Assembly (NCBI RefSeq): GCF_031177825.1
Contig: NZ_JAPSKE010000007.1
Span: 1-64,000, forward strand
DNA from: Paenibacillus sp.
Lineage (GTDB): Bacteria > Bacillota > Bacilli > Paenibacillales > YIM-B00363
DNA: 64,000 bases
Direction of reading: 5' to 3'
In this document: in pieces, positions 9,036-17,300 of the stretch
How positions within the stretch are numbered: the first letter of the stretch is position 1
How the letters are laid out: the number at the start of each line of letters is the position of its first letter
Translations under genes and position numbers: made by a program
Notes under the pieces: generated by a model
The model's input: only the letters and a program-made list of their open reading frames with translations
Databases searched by the model: none
What the model was told of the DNA's origin: nothing

Positions 9036-9206
9036 ATGTTGGCGTCGCCCTTCGGAGGCGCTCTGGTCGCGAAAGGGATGGCGATCGCCGGATTATGGCT
9101 GTTCGAGGAGCCGACATGGCTGATGCCGCTGCGGTACTTGCCGTTCCTCTCGGGGAACGGCTGCGCGATCGCGCTGCTGTGGTTGTCGAGGAGGAGGAGG
9201 CCGTAG
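9036..9206 (+). CDS. Possible short hydrophobic protein or gene remnant (56 aa)
   Basis: An open frame starts with ATG directly on the last T of the terminator and encodes a small hydrophobic protein ending in LLWLSRRRRP. It has a hydrophobic stretch rich in Gly, Ala, Leu and Trp. No ribosome site precedes the ATG, so this may be the 3' end of a lost membrane protein gene rather than a working gene. Not recognised. Confidence 0.25.
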   Translation: MLASPFGGALVAKGMAIAGLWLFEEPTWLMPLRYLPFLSGNGCAIALLWLSRRRRP

Positions 9207-9236
9207 ACCGGCCGCCTCGCAGGTATCCTTCCCGAG

Positions 9237-9818
9237 TCACGCCCGCTGCGTTCCGAGCCGCCTCGTCCGTTCCAGCCACTTGGCGCGCTGCTCCGGCGAG
9301 GACGGCTTCACCGGACCGATCTCGGTGACGCGAACCGGCTTGACGCCGCAAAACCCCAAGACGTTCTTCCTCATCACGTCGAGACCCGCTTGACGATATA
9401 CCAAGCGGTTGTACCAGGAAGGGGTGTCCGACGTAACGATCATGCGGGCGGACTTGCCGACGAGCAGCTTATCCCATAACACGGAATCGGTCCGATATTT
9501 GAACGCGAATCCGGGCAAGAACACGCGATCGATAAAGCCTTTCAAGATCCCGGGCATCGCTCCCCACCAGCAGGGATAGACGAAGACGAGGTGGTCGGCC
9601 CAGCGAATCGACGCTTGCGCCGTCTTCAAATCTTCCTCTAATTCCGTTCTTCGGCGATAGCCGAATTTCAAATTCGGTTCGAACTCGAGCCGGCCGACAT
9701 GAATGACGCGAACGTCGGCGTCGGCGTAATTCGCTCCCTCGACGTAAGCGCCGGCCAAAGCGGCGCAGAAGCTTTCCGGATCGGGATGTCCGTTGATGAC
9801 GAGAACTTTCTTTTTCAA
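9237..9818 (-). CDS. NAD(P)H:quinone oxidoreductase, flavodoxin-like fold
   Basis: FMN-dependent quinone reductase of the KefF/YwrO/MdaB type. KKVLVINGHPDPES at the N-terminus is the phosphate-binding start of the fold, and VFVYPCWWGAMPGILKGFIDRVFLPGFAF is the conserved flavin and dimer region. Such enzymes reduce quinones by two electrons and avoid radicals. I chose the TTG at 9818, preceded by GAGGAG, giving 193 residues; an upstream start would add 13 unconserved residues. It diverges from the AraC-type regulator, which probably controls it. Confidence 0.88.
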   Translation of the reverse strand: MKKKVLVINGHPDPESFCAALAGAYVEGANYADADVRVIHVGRLEFEPNLKFGYRRRTELEEDLKTAQASIRWADHLVFVYPCWWGAMPGILKGFIDRVFLPGFAFKYRTDSVLWDKLLVGKSARMIVTSDTPSWYNRLVYRQAGLDVMRKNVLGFCGVKPVRVTEIGPVKPSSPEQRAKWLERTRRLGTQRA

Positions 9819-9937
9819 ATCAGGTACTCCTCTCTCTCTTGGAACTGTACTCAGCATACGACTTTGACTATGATGGAGAAAATGACGGAACGCGCAGAAA
9901 TGTTGCTGAATCGCGCAGAGAGGGGAGTCGATGCGTC

Positions 9938-10996
9938 ATGAAACCCAATGGAGTGTCCGTTTCCATGGTGTATCCGATTTTGAAATCGGTCGAGCAGCAG
10001 GGGTTCGACTCGGAACGGTTTTGCCGGGAGGCGTCTTTCGACGCCGGACGGCTCCGAGATCCGGAGTCCCGCATCGATGTCGCGGAGTTGGAGCGGCTGA
10101 TGCTCGCCGCGGCGGCGTTCACGGAGAACGCGTACTTCGGGTTGCATCAAGGGCTGCATACCGAAGCGGCCGATCTCGGCGTACTGGGGTACGTCATGAT
10201 GCATTCCGGCACCGTCGGCGAGGCGCTCGAGGCGTACCGGCGATATAACGACATCCTATGCAGCGGCTTCAATCTGGAATGGGAGGCGCGGGGAGACGAC
10301 ATTCGGCTGCGGTTCGTCTTGTTGGGAACGATCGGACGCATGTCCCGGCATTGCGCGGAGGACATGGCGTCGTCGGTATACCGGCTGATGTGCGGGATGA
10401 GCAATCGTCGATTCCCCTTGCGGGAAGTGACGTTCGAGCACGCGGCCCCGGGGGAAGCGGCGCCGTACTTGTCCGTCTTCGGGAGAGCGCCGCGGTTCGG
10501 CGGGGACGAGAACGCGATTCGATTCCACAAGGACGTAATGGCTCTCCCGATTTTGTACGCCGACGCCAGACTTCGGCACATGTTCGAATCGGTCGCGGCG
10601 CGGACGTTGGAGACGCTGACGAAGGGCCGGACGTTGTCCGACGCGGTCTTCAGGCGGATGCTGGAATGCATGCCCGCGTCCTTCCCGACGCTCCAGGAGA
10701 CGGCCGCCTCGTTCCATATGAGCGCGCGATCGTTCCAGCTAAAGCTGAGGGAAGAAGGAACGTCTTATAACGGGCTTGCCGCCGCTGTTCGGAAGGAGCT
10801 GGCCGAGGGCTACTTGAGCCAGCCGGAACATTCGGTGGGGGACGTCGCCTATTTGCTCCGCTTCTCCGAGCTGAGCGCGTTCCAGAACGCATTCAAGAAG
10901 TGGACGGGGGTTACGCCCGGCCAGTTCCGGGCAAGCCTGCGAGCGGAGAACGGATCGGGTTCGGGGACGCTGCCGGGAGCGGCCGCGCGCCGGTAA
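9938..10996 (+). CDS. AraC-family regulator, OruR/ArgR-like
   Basis: Transcription regulator of 352 residues. The N-terminal half resembles the Arabinose_bd domain of OruR-type regulators (GLHTEAADLGVLGYVMMHSGTV near 70-90). The C-terminal 100 residues carry the two AraC helix-turn-helix motifs, with VAYLLRFSELSAFQNAFKKWTGVTPGQFR as the conserved second one. The ATG at 9938 has AGGGGAG 11 bases upstream. It is divergent from the quinone reductase gene with a shared 119-base spacer, the classic layout of a regulator and its target. Confidence 0.9.
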   Translation: MKPNGVSVSMVYPILKSVEQQGFDSERFCREASFDAGRLRDPESRIDVAELERLMLAAAAFTENAYFGLHQGLHTEAADLGVLGYVMMHSGTVGEALEAYRRYNDILCSGFNLEWEARGDDIRLRFVLLGTIGRMSRHCAEDMASSVYRLMCGMSNRRFPLREVTFEHAAPGEAAPYLSVFGRAPRFGGDENAIRFHKDVMALPILYADARLRHMFESVAARTLETLTKGRTLSDAVFRRMLECMPASFPTLQETAASFHMSARSFQLKLREEGTSYNGLAAAVRKELAEGYLSQPEHSVGDVAYLLRFSELSAFQNAFKKWTGVTPGQFRASLRAENGSGSGTLPGAAARR

Positions 10997-11083
10997 TGCG
11001 GACAGAAGGCATGGCACGGCCTTCGCCGGAGCGCGACGTTGTGCTACAATGCCCGTATCGACGATGGAGGCAATGATGCGAAG

Positions 11084-11680
11084 ATGACACCGATGAACGA
11101 CGAACAGCTGGAGAAAATCCGGAACGACCGGAGACAACAAATTATTTCGGCCGCGCTCAGGACGTTCGCCGAGAACGGCATCCGGCTGACGAAGATCGGC
11201 ATGATCGCGGCGGAAGCGGGCGTCAGCCACGGACTCGTATATCATTATTTCGAATCCAAGGAAGAAGTGCTGCACGAGAGCCTTGCATGGGCGATGGAAG
11301 GCGCGGACGAACTGTTCCGGGAAGTCCGGGCGTTGCCGTTGACTCCGCTGGAGAAGGTGAAGACGTTCGTGAAGTTCGCGCTGACGGAAGGGAACAGCGA
11401 CGTATTTCGCGTCATTCAACACGTTACGCGGTTCGGCGGCGCGCCGGAGAAGACGATGAAGATGATCCGGCAGGGATCCGAGGTGTACGCGAAGGAGCTG
11501 TTCCCTCTGATTGCGGCGGGACAAGCGGACGGTTCGGTCGTCGAGGGAGATCCTCAAGAGTTGCTTGAGCTGCTGCTGACCGTCCTCTCGGGGGTGCTGA
11601 TGGAGGGAGACCGGGAGTGGTGGAGCCGAAATCTCGACCGCAAGGTCGATCTATTGCTGCGGATGCTCGCCGCGAGGTGA
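11084..11680 (+). CDS. TetR/AcrR-family regulator
   Basis: One-component regulator of 198 residues. The N-terminal helix-turn-helix is clear: IISAALRTFAENGI, then IAAEAGVSHGLVYHYFESKEEVL (about residues 18-60). The C-terminal ligand-binding half is family-typical but gives no ligand. GGAGG lies 13 bases upstream of the ATG. Its target is not obvious: the AraC gene lies upstream on the same strand and the AT-rich island begins just downstream. Confidence 0.88.
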   Translation: MTPMNDEQLEKIRNDRRQQIISAALRTFAENGIRLTKIGMIAAEAGVSHGLVYHYFESKEEVLHESLAWAMEGADELFREVRALPLTPLEKVKTFVKFALTEGNSDVFRVIQHVTRFGGAPEKTMKMIRQGSEVYAKELFPLIAAGQADGSVVEGDPQELLELLLTVLSGVLMEGDREWWSRNLDRKVDLLLRMLAAR

Positions 11681-11715
11681 ACAAGCTTCTCTGTTCGACG
11701 AAAATAAAGTATTAG

Positions 11716-11985
11716 ATGTCCGACATCCTGGACCGATACGGCGTTGATAATTTAAACGATAAAAAGGAACTCGTAGTTACTGCGGCAGCTCCGCATGGCA
11801 ATAAAGCGATATTTGAAAAGCTCATCGCCCACGGTGCGGATCTTCACGCTCGGAATCATGTGAAATCATCAGCCGTTTGGCGAGCCCTTGCCTTTCAAAA
11901 TTATGAGGGTGTGCGTGCTTTGCTTGAGTTGGGTTTCGATATGAATCACACGGTGGAGAAAAAACTTCTAATAAAACTTGACTTT
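11716..11985 (+). pseudogene. Ankyrin-repeat protein remnant
   Basis: About 85 residues read as ankyrin repeats: GNKAIFEKLIAHGADLHARN and NYEGVRALLELGFDMN show the helix-helix-GAD pattern. There is no ribosome site before the ATG and no stop codon; the frame runs on into the MerR gene and across its promoter. A working ankyrin-MerR fusion is therefore unlikely. The AT-richer base use differs from the TetR gene upstream and fits the start of a transferred segment. Confidence 0.5.
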
Positions 11986-12009
11986 GACACTAGTGTCATA
12001 CTTTATGAT
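11978..12009 (+). promoter_or_regulatory. MerR-type promoter with 20-base spacer and dyad
   Basis: TTGACT (11978-11983) and TATGAT (12004-12009) are 20 bases apart, the over-long spacing typical of MerR-activated promoters. The spacer holds the perfect palindrome TGACACTAGTGTCA (11985-11998), the likely MerR operator. It predicts an autoregulated operon of the two genes that follow. Confidence 0.7.
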
Positions 12010-12045
12010 GAACTTAAATTAGTTAGAAGTAAGGGAGGTGCAGCT

Positions 12046-12444
12046 TTGAAAATAAGTCAAATAGCCAAAATGACCGGGATCAGTTCTCGATCCTTACGGC
12101 ATTATGAGAAAAAGGGGTTAATATCTGTTTCTCGTCTTGACAATAATTATCGCGAGTTCGATGATTCGATTATCGAAGCTATTAATACGATCCAACTATA
12201 CCTTAACTTAGGTCTAACCACCGACCAGATTAAAGATATTCTGCATTGCCCTGAGAATCTAAGGTACGATAAGAAAGAAGACGAGTATTGCGAAGCGTTG
12301 TTGCAGATATACGAAACCAAGCTAAACGATGTGATTCGGCAAAGAAAGGCATTGGATGAGGCGCAAGTCCGGTTGGAAAAACAAATCTACCTCATGAAAG
12401 AAAATCGGGATAAGTGGGTACCCGTTGAAGAGGATGAACAATGA
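12046..12444 (+). CDS. MerR-family transcriptional regulator
   Basis: A 132-residue MerR protein. The winged helix is typical: ISQIAKMTGISSRSLRHYEKKGLI at about 3-26, then NNYREFDDSIIEAINTIQLYLNLGLTTDQIKDIL. The C-terminal half forms the dimer coiled coil. I chose the TTG at 12046 because GGGAGGTG lies 5 bases upstream; the long open frame further upstream is an ankyrin remnant. The stop overlaps the ATG of the NmrA-like gene (ATGA), so the pair is coupled. Two cysteines (in LHCPEN and EYCEAL) could be redox or metal sensors; this is inference. Confidence 0.85.
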   Translation: MKISQIAKMTGISSRSLRHYEKKGLISVSRLDNNYREFDDSIIEAINTIQLYLNLGLTTDQIKDILHCPENLRYDKKEDEYCEALLQIYETKLNDVIRQRKALDEAQVRLEKQIYLMKENRDKWVPVEEDEQ

Positions 12445-13265
12445 CAATATTAGTAACGGGAGCAACAGGAAATGTCGGTCGTCAGATAGTCAACCAGCTT
12501 CTTGAGTCTGGCCATCATGTGCGCGCACTCACGCGCAACCCGTCAACGGCTAAGCTACCCGAAGGGGTGGAGGTCGTGTATGGCGACCTTACAGAGCCAA
12601 AGACTCTTGCGCCTGCGCTGAACGGCGTTACCGGTATACACTTGATCACTTTCAATAGTGACGGTTACACCCCGCTGCAAACCGGACCCGAGATTGTTGA
12701 ACTGGCTCAAAAGGCAGGGGTGCGGCGAGTCACGGTTTTATGGAATGGCGAGAATGGACCTGTGGAGAGAGCCATGGAAGCCAGTGCCCTCGGTTGGACC
12801 TTTCTCCAGCCTGTCGAGTTTATGTCCAATGCGCTTGGGTGGGCAGAGTCTATCCGCTTGGAAGGTATTGTCCGGGAGCCATACGGTAACTCACCCAGTG
12901 CTATGATCCACGTTGCCGACATCGCTGACGTAGCGGTAGCCGCATTAGTCGGTGATAGCCACGCCGGAAAAACCTACACCCTGACTGGTCCAGAGGTACT
13001 GACAGTGTTCGATAAGGTTCGGATTCTCAGCGCGGCGATCGGCAGGGATATCCGGTTTGTCGAGCTCACCGAAGATCAGGCACGCGAACGTATGCGGGAA
13101 CAGGGAGCGCCAGGGGACGCCATCGATTTCGTCTTAGGATGGTATGCCAACCCTCCAAAATCTGCGTATACAGTGGTTCCAACCGTCGAGCAGGTAACTG
13201 GTCATCCAGCACGAACCTTCGCACAATGGGCGTCAGAAAACGTGCAATATTTTAAAAACCCATAA
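12441..13265 (+). CDS. NmrA-like NAD(P)-binding protein
   Basis: Atypical short-chain dehydrogenase of 274 residues. The N-terminal ILVTGATGNVGRQIVNQLL is a GxxGxxG Rossmann motif typical of NmrA/QOR2-like proteins, which bind NAD(P) and either reduce quinones or act as redox sensors. The active-site Tyr-x-x-x-Lys of classic SDRs is not evident. It is coupled to the MerR gene, and a MerR plus oxidoreductase pair usually answers electrophiles or redox stress. Base use is more AT-rich than in the rest of the window. Exact reaction unknown. Confidence 0.85.
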   Translation: MTILVTGATGNVGRQIVNQLLESGHHVRALTRNPSTAKLPEGVEVVYGDLTEPKTLAPALNGVTGIHLITFNSDGYTPLQTGPEIVELAQKAGVRRVTVLWNGENGPVERAMEASALGWTFLQPVEFMSNALGWAESIRLEGIVREPYGNSPSAMIHVADIADVAVAALVGDSHAGKTYTLTGPEVLTVFDKVRILSAAIGRDIRFVELTEDQARERMREQGAPGDAIDFVLGWYANPPKSAYTVVPTVEQVTGHPARTFAQWASENVQYFKNP

Positions 13266-13307
13266 ATGAGGCTTTCCAAAGCAGCAACGGATTCGCTAGT
13301 TCGACAT

Positions 13308-13366
13308 AAACCGCGGCAGTCTAGGACATTATTTCCCGTCCTTGCCTGACGCGGTTTCGTTTTTTT
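13308..13366 (+). terminator. Terminator of the MerR/NmrA-like operon
   Basis: AAACCGCG pairs with CGCGGTTT around an inner hairpin (AGGAC with GTCCT), followed after CG by seven T. Confidence 0.8.
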
Positions 13367-13381
13367 GGAACGCGAAATTAT

Positions 13382-14082
13382 TTAAATTAATAGACGGCTG
13401 CCCCTGGCTCTTTCACATTGAGTGCCAGTAATAATGGGGTTACCTCCCCTTGGTACAATGGGATACATCAAATTTTCCGGATCAATGCTATGACTTTGAG
13501 ACTCAATTCTTCTTCTGTTAAACAATGCATGGCCAATCTCGTGCGCGAGTATATTTTGATGCCTAAGCCCCTGAAGCGTAAGCCAAATCACTATGATATA
13601 ATCAGTGTCACTTCCATACGAAGTCGTTGCACCTAACTGGCCGCCTTCAAATATAGTTCCGGAGCTAAAACAATGAAAACACGCGGTTGATTGTTTATTC
13701 TTCTAAGGCTGTACAATTGATTCATAATAGATAACATTTCCCGATTAGGATTATAATTTAATACTTTAATACAGTTTCTTCTGCACACTTGTGTTCCCAT
13801 GTTTTCATTGACCAATTGAATTTGACATTTCTCTCTCCAAAGTGCGCCTGCAATATTTATTCTAGACCGGAGTTCACTCCTCATAGCTTCAAGGTTCACA
13901 CCAGTGCCCCAGAGAATTGTGGAACGAACGTTGAGTCGTCTTAGTGGCATTGTTTGTGTGGAGGAGTATTCGCGTGGTAATTTTCGTGTTTTTCTTTTTC
14001 TTGTTTTTCGAGAAGGACCACGAGGTTGTTTCTTATTTGTTCTTGGGAGTTTTGTCGTGTTCTGCAAATCTACCAACTCCAA
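13382..14082 (-). pseudogene. Matrixin-like zinc metallopeptidase, frameshifted
   Basis: Two open frames on the minus strand join into one protein of about 230 residues if one base is restored near 13650. The upstream part (14082-13633) starts with a basic tail and reaches VFIVLAPELY; the downstream frame continues FEGGQLGATTSYGSD and reaches HEIGHAL, then SHSIDPENLMYP. This matches the matrixin zinc signature (HExxH, third His, Met-turn) with about seven extra residues between the second and third His. The nominal TTG at 14082 lacks a ribosome site; GGGAGG with ATG at 14101 is in another frame, so the N-terminus may also be damaged. AT-rich. Confidence 0.6.
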
Positions 14083-14280
14083 TTAGATTTTCCAACAGCA
14101 TATGCTTCCTCCCGTCGAACCTGTGTTAGGTGCTAGTATAATATCGGTTATTTTGCAAAACCAGTTCCCCTTGCAAAATGTAAATAGCGTCAAGTCCTAG
14201 ATGGTCATTTTACATTTACTTGCTTTTTAGACAGAGCAGAACGGGTAAGGTACGCTGATGCAGGCGGGGGGTAAAGGTGA
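14083..14280. other. AT-rich non-coding stretch with an inverted repeat
   Basis: It probably holds the promoter region of the minus-strand peptidase. AAATGTAAA and TTTACATTT form an inverted repeat of 9 bases near 14178-14216. TTGCAAAA occurs twice. No gene recognised. Confidence 0.4.
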
Positions 14281-14397
14281 AACGATGGCCTAAAGGTCGG
14301 TCTTACATCGGACGGTACGGTGACGGCTGTGGGTCGAAATAATGAAGACCAATGCAATATAAGCGGTTGGCGCGGCATCCAACTACCCGGCAATTAG
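14281..14397 (+). pseudogene. RCC1-like repeat remnant
   Basis: A 38-residue open stretch between stops reads GLTSDGTVTAVGRNNEDQC followed by NISGWRGIQL. This is the signature of secreted bacterial RCC1-like repeat proteins (DGTVxAVGxNxxGQCxVSGWxxI). Only about one repeat is left. It has no start codon context. Confidence 0.5.
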
Positions 14398-14507
14398 TTT
14401 TCAATATTAATTTTTTTTAGTCCGAAGCTACCGCTGTTTGTCTAACACTTGAATTGGATCAACACATCAAGGCTTATATTGTTCACAGCACATTCGCCAC
14501 ATTCCCG

Positions 14508-14536
14508 TTGACAAAGCGAGGGTTTCCCCTTACTCT
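14508..14536 (+). promoter_or_regulatory. Sigma-A promoter of the DrrAB-like exporter
   Basis: TTGACA (14508-14513), 17 bases, TACTCT (14531-14536). It lies 43 bases before the first ATG of the ATPase gene. Confidence 0.55.
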
Positions 14537-14578
14537 AATATTGACTGAACGGATCAATCAACGAAAGAGGAGGCAACG

Positions 14579-15526
14579 ATGATGATGAACGACGCCATCA
14601 TTACCGTGCAAGGGTTGAAGAAACGGTATGGACCACGGACCGTGCTCGACGGGATCGACTTCGTCGTGCGGCGAGGCACGATCTTTGCGCTGCTCGGGGA
14701 GAACGGCGCCGGCAAGACGACGACGGTCCGCGCGCTGACGACGCTGCTTCAGCCGGATTCGGGCGCCGCCGCGGTCGGAGGATACGATTGCGTGCGACAG
14801 GCAGCCCAGGTTCGCGGCATCGTCAGCTTGACGGGGCAATTCGCGGCCGTCGACGAGCTGTTGACGGGGCGGGAAAACTTGCGGATGATGGGGCGCCTGT
14901 ATCGGCTCGATCGCCGGACCGCGAACGAGCGCGCGGAGCGGCTTCTCGAGCGGTTCGGCTTGACGGAGGCGGCCGACGCCCTCGCGAAGACGTACTCCGG
15001 CGGCATGCGGCGCAAGCTCGACATCGCGGTCAGCCTGCTCGCGGATCCGCAGGTGCTCTTCCTCGACGAGCCGACGACGGGATTGGATCCGCGAAGCCGC
15101 TTGCAGTTGTGGGAGATGATTACCGAGCTGGCGCGCGGCGGGATGACGGTGTTCTTGACGACGCAATATTTGGAGGAGGCGGAGCGGCTCGCCGATCGCA
15201 TCGCGGTCGTGCACGGCGGTCGGATCGCGGCCGAGGGAACGGCGGAAGAACTGAAGCGGCTCGTCGGCGGCGGGCGGATCGAGCTGTCGTTCCGATCCGA
15301 GGCGGAAGCGGCGGGCGCGGCGCGGCTCTTGAACGGCTGCGTCGAAGAGCGCGGCGTCGGCGTTCCCGTATCGCCGGAAGGGTCTTCGTTCGAGGAGCTG
15401 CGGCTCGCCCTCAATCTGCTGCATGATTACGGACTGGAGCCGACGGGCGTAGAGATCAGGAAGCCGACGCTGGACGACGTCTTCCTTGGACTGACCGGCG
15501 ACGCGCGGAAGGAGATGGCGGGATGA
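14579..15526 (+). CDS. ABC exporter ATPase, DrrA type
   Basis: Nucleotide-binding subunit of a drug or lipid exporter. Walker A GENGAGKT starts at G40, the signature YSGGMRRK at Y139, and Walker B VLFLDEPTTGLDP at V159. The C-terminal extension with DDVFLGLTGD is typical of the daunorubicin-resistance DrrA group. Three ATG codons in a row follow AGAGGAGG; the first is taken as start. The last bases (ATGA) overlap the permease gene. GC-rich again, so it marks the right edge of the AT-rich island. Substrate unknown. Confidence 0.92.
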   Translation: MMMNDAIITVQGLKKRYGPRTVLDGIDFVVRRGTIFALLGENGAGKTTTVRALTTLLQPDSGAAAVGGYDCVRQAAQVRGIVSLTGQFAAVDELLTGRENLRMMGRLYRLDRRTANERAERLLERFGLTEAADALAKTYSGGMRRKLDIAVSLLADPQVLFLDEPTTGLDPRSRLQLWEMITELARGGMTVFLTTQYLEEAERLADRIAVVHGGRIAAEGTAEELKRLVGGGRIELSFRSEAEAAGAARLLNGCVEERGVGVPVSPEGSSFEELRLALNLLHDYGLEPTGVEIRKPTLDDVFLGLTGDARKEMAG

Positions 15527-16299
15527 CGACGTTATTTTCGGGATGGGCTCAGACGCTGCAGGACGGATGGACGTTGTTCCTTCGGCTGACGAGGCACACG
15601 CTTCGCAATCCGGAGACGTTGGCGATCGGCGTCCTGCTGCCGGTCATCTTGATGCTCATGTTCGTCTTCGTCTTCGGGGGCGCGATCGCTACCGGCACGG
15701 AATACGTCAATTATGTCGTTCCCGGCATCATCGTGACCTGCGTCGGCTACGGCACGTCGATGACGGCGACGAGCGTCAATCTCGATATGACCGGCGGCAT
15801 GTACGAACGGCTGCGCGCGATGCCGGTCCGCCCGGTCTCCTTGCTGCTCGGGCATGTCGCGAACAGCCTCGTGCGCAACGGGATCGGCGCCGTCTTGGTG
15901 TTTCTCGTCGCGCTGGCCGTCGGCTTCCGCCCTTCGGCGGGCTGGGCCGAATGGCTGGGCGTCGCGCTGTTCCTCGGCTTGTTCTTCCTCGCCGTCTGCT
16001 GGCTGGCCGTCCTCTTCGGTTTGCTGGCGGGTTCCGCGGAGACGGCCGGCGCTTTTGCCTTCTTCATTATGTTCCTGCCGTATGTGAGCAGCGCGTTCGT
16101 CCCGACGGAGACGATGCCTTCGTGGCTCCGCGCCTTCGCCGAATATCAGCCGGTGACGCCGCTGATCGAGACGCTGCGCGGCTTGCTCGTCGGCGGCGGC
16201 GCCGCCGACTCCGACGCGCGGGCGGCCGCGGCGTGGTTCGGCATCCTGCTGCTTGCGTCGTTCGCGGCGGCGACGTACGTCTTCGCGCGGAAGCGATAA
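15523..16299 (+). CDS. ABC-2 type permease, DrrB type
   Basis: Membrane partner of the upstream ATPase, 258 residues with about six transmembrane segments. TLRNPETLAIGVLLPVILMLMFVFVFGG and the later FLPYVSSAFVPTETMP are characteristic of DrrB-like ABC-2 permeases. Coupled to the ATPase through ATGA. The last 154 bases are overlapped on the opposite strand by the end of the EamA transporter frame. Confidence 0.9.
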   Translation: MTTLFSGWAQTLQDGWTLFLRLTRHTLRNPETLAIGVLLPVILMLMFVFVFGGAIATGTEYVNYVVPGIIVTCVGYGTSMTATSVNLDMTGGMYERLRAMPVRPVSLLLGHVANSLVRNGIGAVLVFLVALAVGFRPSAGWAEWLGVALFLGLFFLAVCWLAVLFGLLAGSAETAGAFAFFIMFLPYVSSAFVPTETMPSWLRAFAEYQPVTPLIETLRGLLVGGGAADSDARAAAAWFGILLLASFAAATYVFARKR

Positions 16300-17300
16300 A
16301 TCACGTGTGTCTGTCGAATATTGCCGAGGAAATAAGTTCGGCTACGCATTTCGACACGCACGCGTAACGCCTCGGTTGTTATTGACCGACCGACGGCGGC
16401 GGGTAAGGCATGTTCGTCGGCGTCTCTCGTCCGGTATCGAAGCGAAGCGATGACGGTCGCCGCGATCAGCAGGAGACCGCAAGCAATGAGGCGCCACGAA
16501 GCGGCGTTGCCAAGCAGGATGTAATCCAGCACGCCGGTAACGGCGGGCTCCAAGCAGAACAGGATCGATACGGTGACCGGCGTCAGCCTGCGCTGTCCGG
16601 CGACTTGCAGCAGGTTGGCCGCCAATGACACGAACACGACCATGTATAAGACGCCGGCGATCGTCATCGGTTGGCCGATCAATGCCTGCACCGCGAAGCC
16701 GCCCGGCCGGATGAGGGCGTATATCGCCGCCGCGGCGAAGAAATAGACGGCGCAGCCCATCACGGCCAAGTAGGACACCTGGATGACCGAAGCGCGATCC
16801 GTCGACAGCATACGGTTCACAAGGACGACCGAGTAGGCGTAGCCGAGCATGCCGACGAACGCGAGGGCGTCCCCGATCTGCACGGATCGGTCCTGCGGGT
16901 CGAGCAGGAGGGAGATCGCTAGAAGCGCGATGCCGATCGCCCATCGTTCGGGACGCGCCGGCTTGCAGCGGTCGTGGAACCATCGCAGCAGCGGGACGAC
17001 GCCGATGATGAGGCTGTGGATCACGACGACTCGGGTCGGCGTCGTATATTGCACGGCATAAATCGAAAAGAAGCCGTGCACGAAATTGGCCAGGCCGAGC
17101 CAAAGCAGTCTCGCTTTCCAAAGCGGGCCCGAAATCGTGCGTATGACGCGGTGGAATGAAATCGAATAGACCGCGGCGACGGCGGCGTACCTCCAGAATT
17201 GAAAGAGCAGCTGGGGGTAATCCGTCGTCGCCGACTTCATGACGATATAAGACAACGCCCAAATCAATACCGCGCCGATCAAAGCTGCATATCCGACCAA
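16146..17300 (-). CDS. EamA/DMT-family transporter with aberrant C-terminal tail
   Basis: Drug/metabolite transporter with about ten transmembrane segments in two EamA repeats (MVGYAALIGAVLIWALSYIV at the start; LTPVTVSILFCLEPAVTGVLDYILLG in the second). I chose the TTG at 17300, with GGGGGA six bases upstream, over a GTG 27 bases earlier. The transporter domain ends near residue 285; about 95 further residues are hydrophilic and run antisense into the ABC-2 permease gene. This suggests a lost stop codon. Substrate unknown. Confidence 0.82.
   Translation of the reverse strand: MVGYAALIGAVLIWALSYIVMKSATTDYPQLLFQFWRYAAVAAVYSISFHRVIRTISGPLWKARLLWLGLANFVHGFFSIYAVQYTTPTRVVVIHSLIIGVVPLLRWFHDRCKPARPERWAIGIALLAISLLLDPQDRSVQIGDALAFVGMLGYAYSVVLVNRMLSTDRASVIQVSYLAVMGCAVYFFAAAAIYALIRPGGFAVQALIGQPMTIAGVLYMVVFVSLAANLLQVAGQRRLTPVTVSILFCLEPAVTGVLDYILLGNAASWRLIACGLLLIAATVIASLRYRTRDADEHALPAAVGRSITTEALRVRVEMRSRTYFLGNIRQTHVIYRFRAKTYVAAANDASSRMPNHAAAARASESAAPPPTSKPRSVSISGVTG

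Noticed and set aside
11716-12444. Single ankyrin-MerR fusion gene
   Set aside because: A promoter and ribosome site lie between the two parts, and the ankyrin part lacks a ribosome site.
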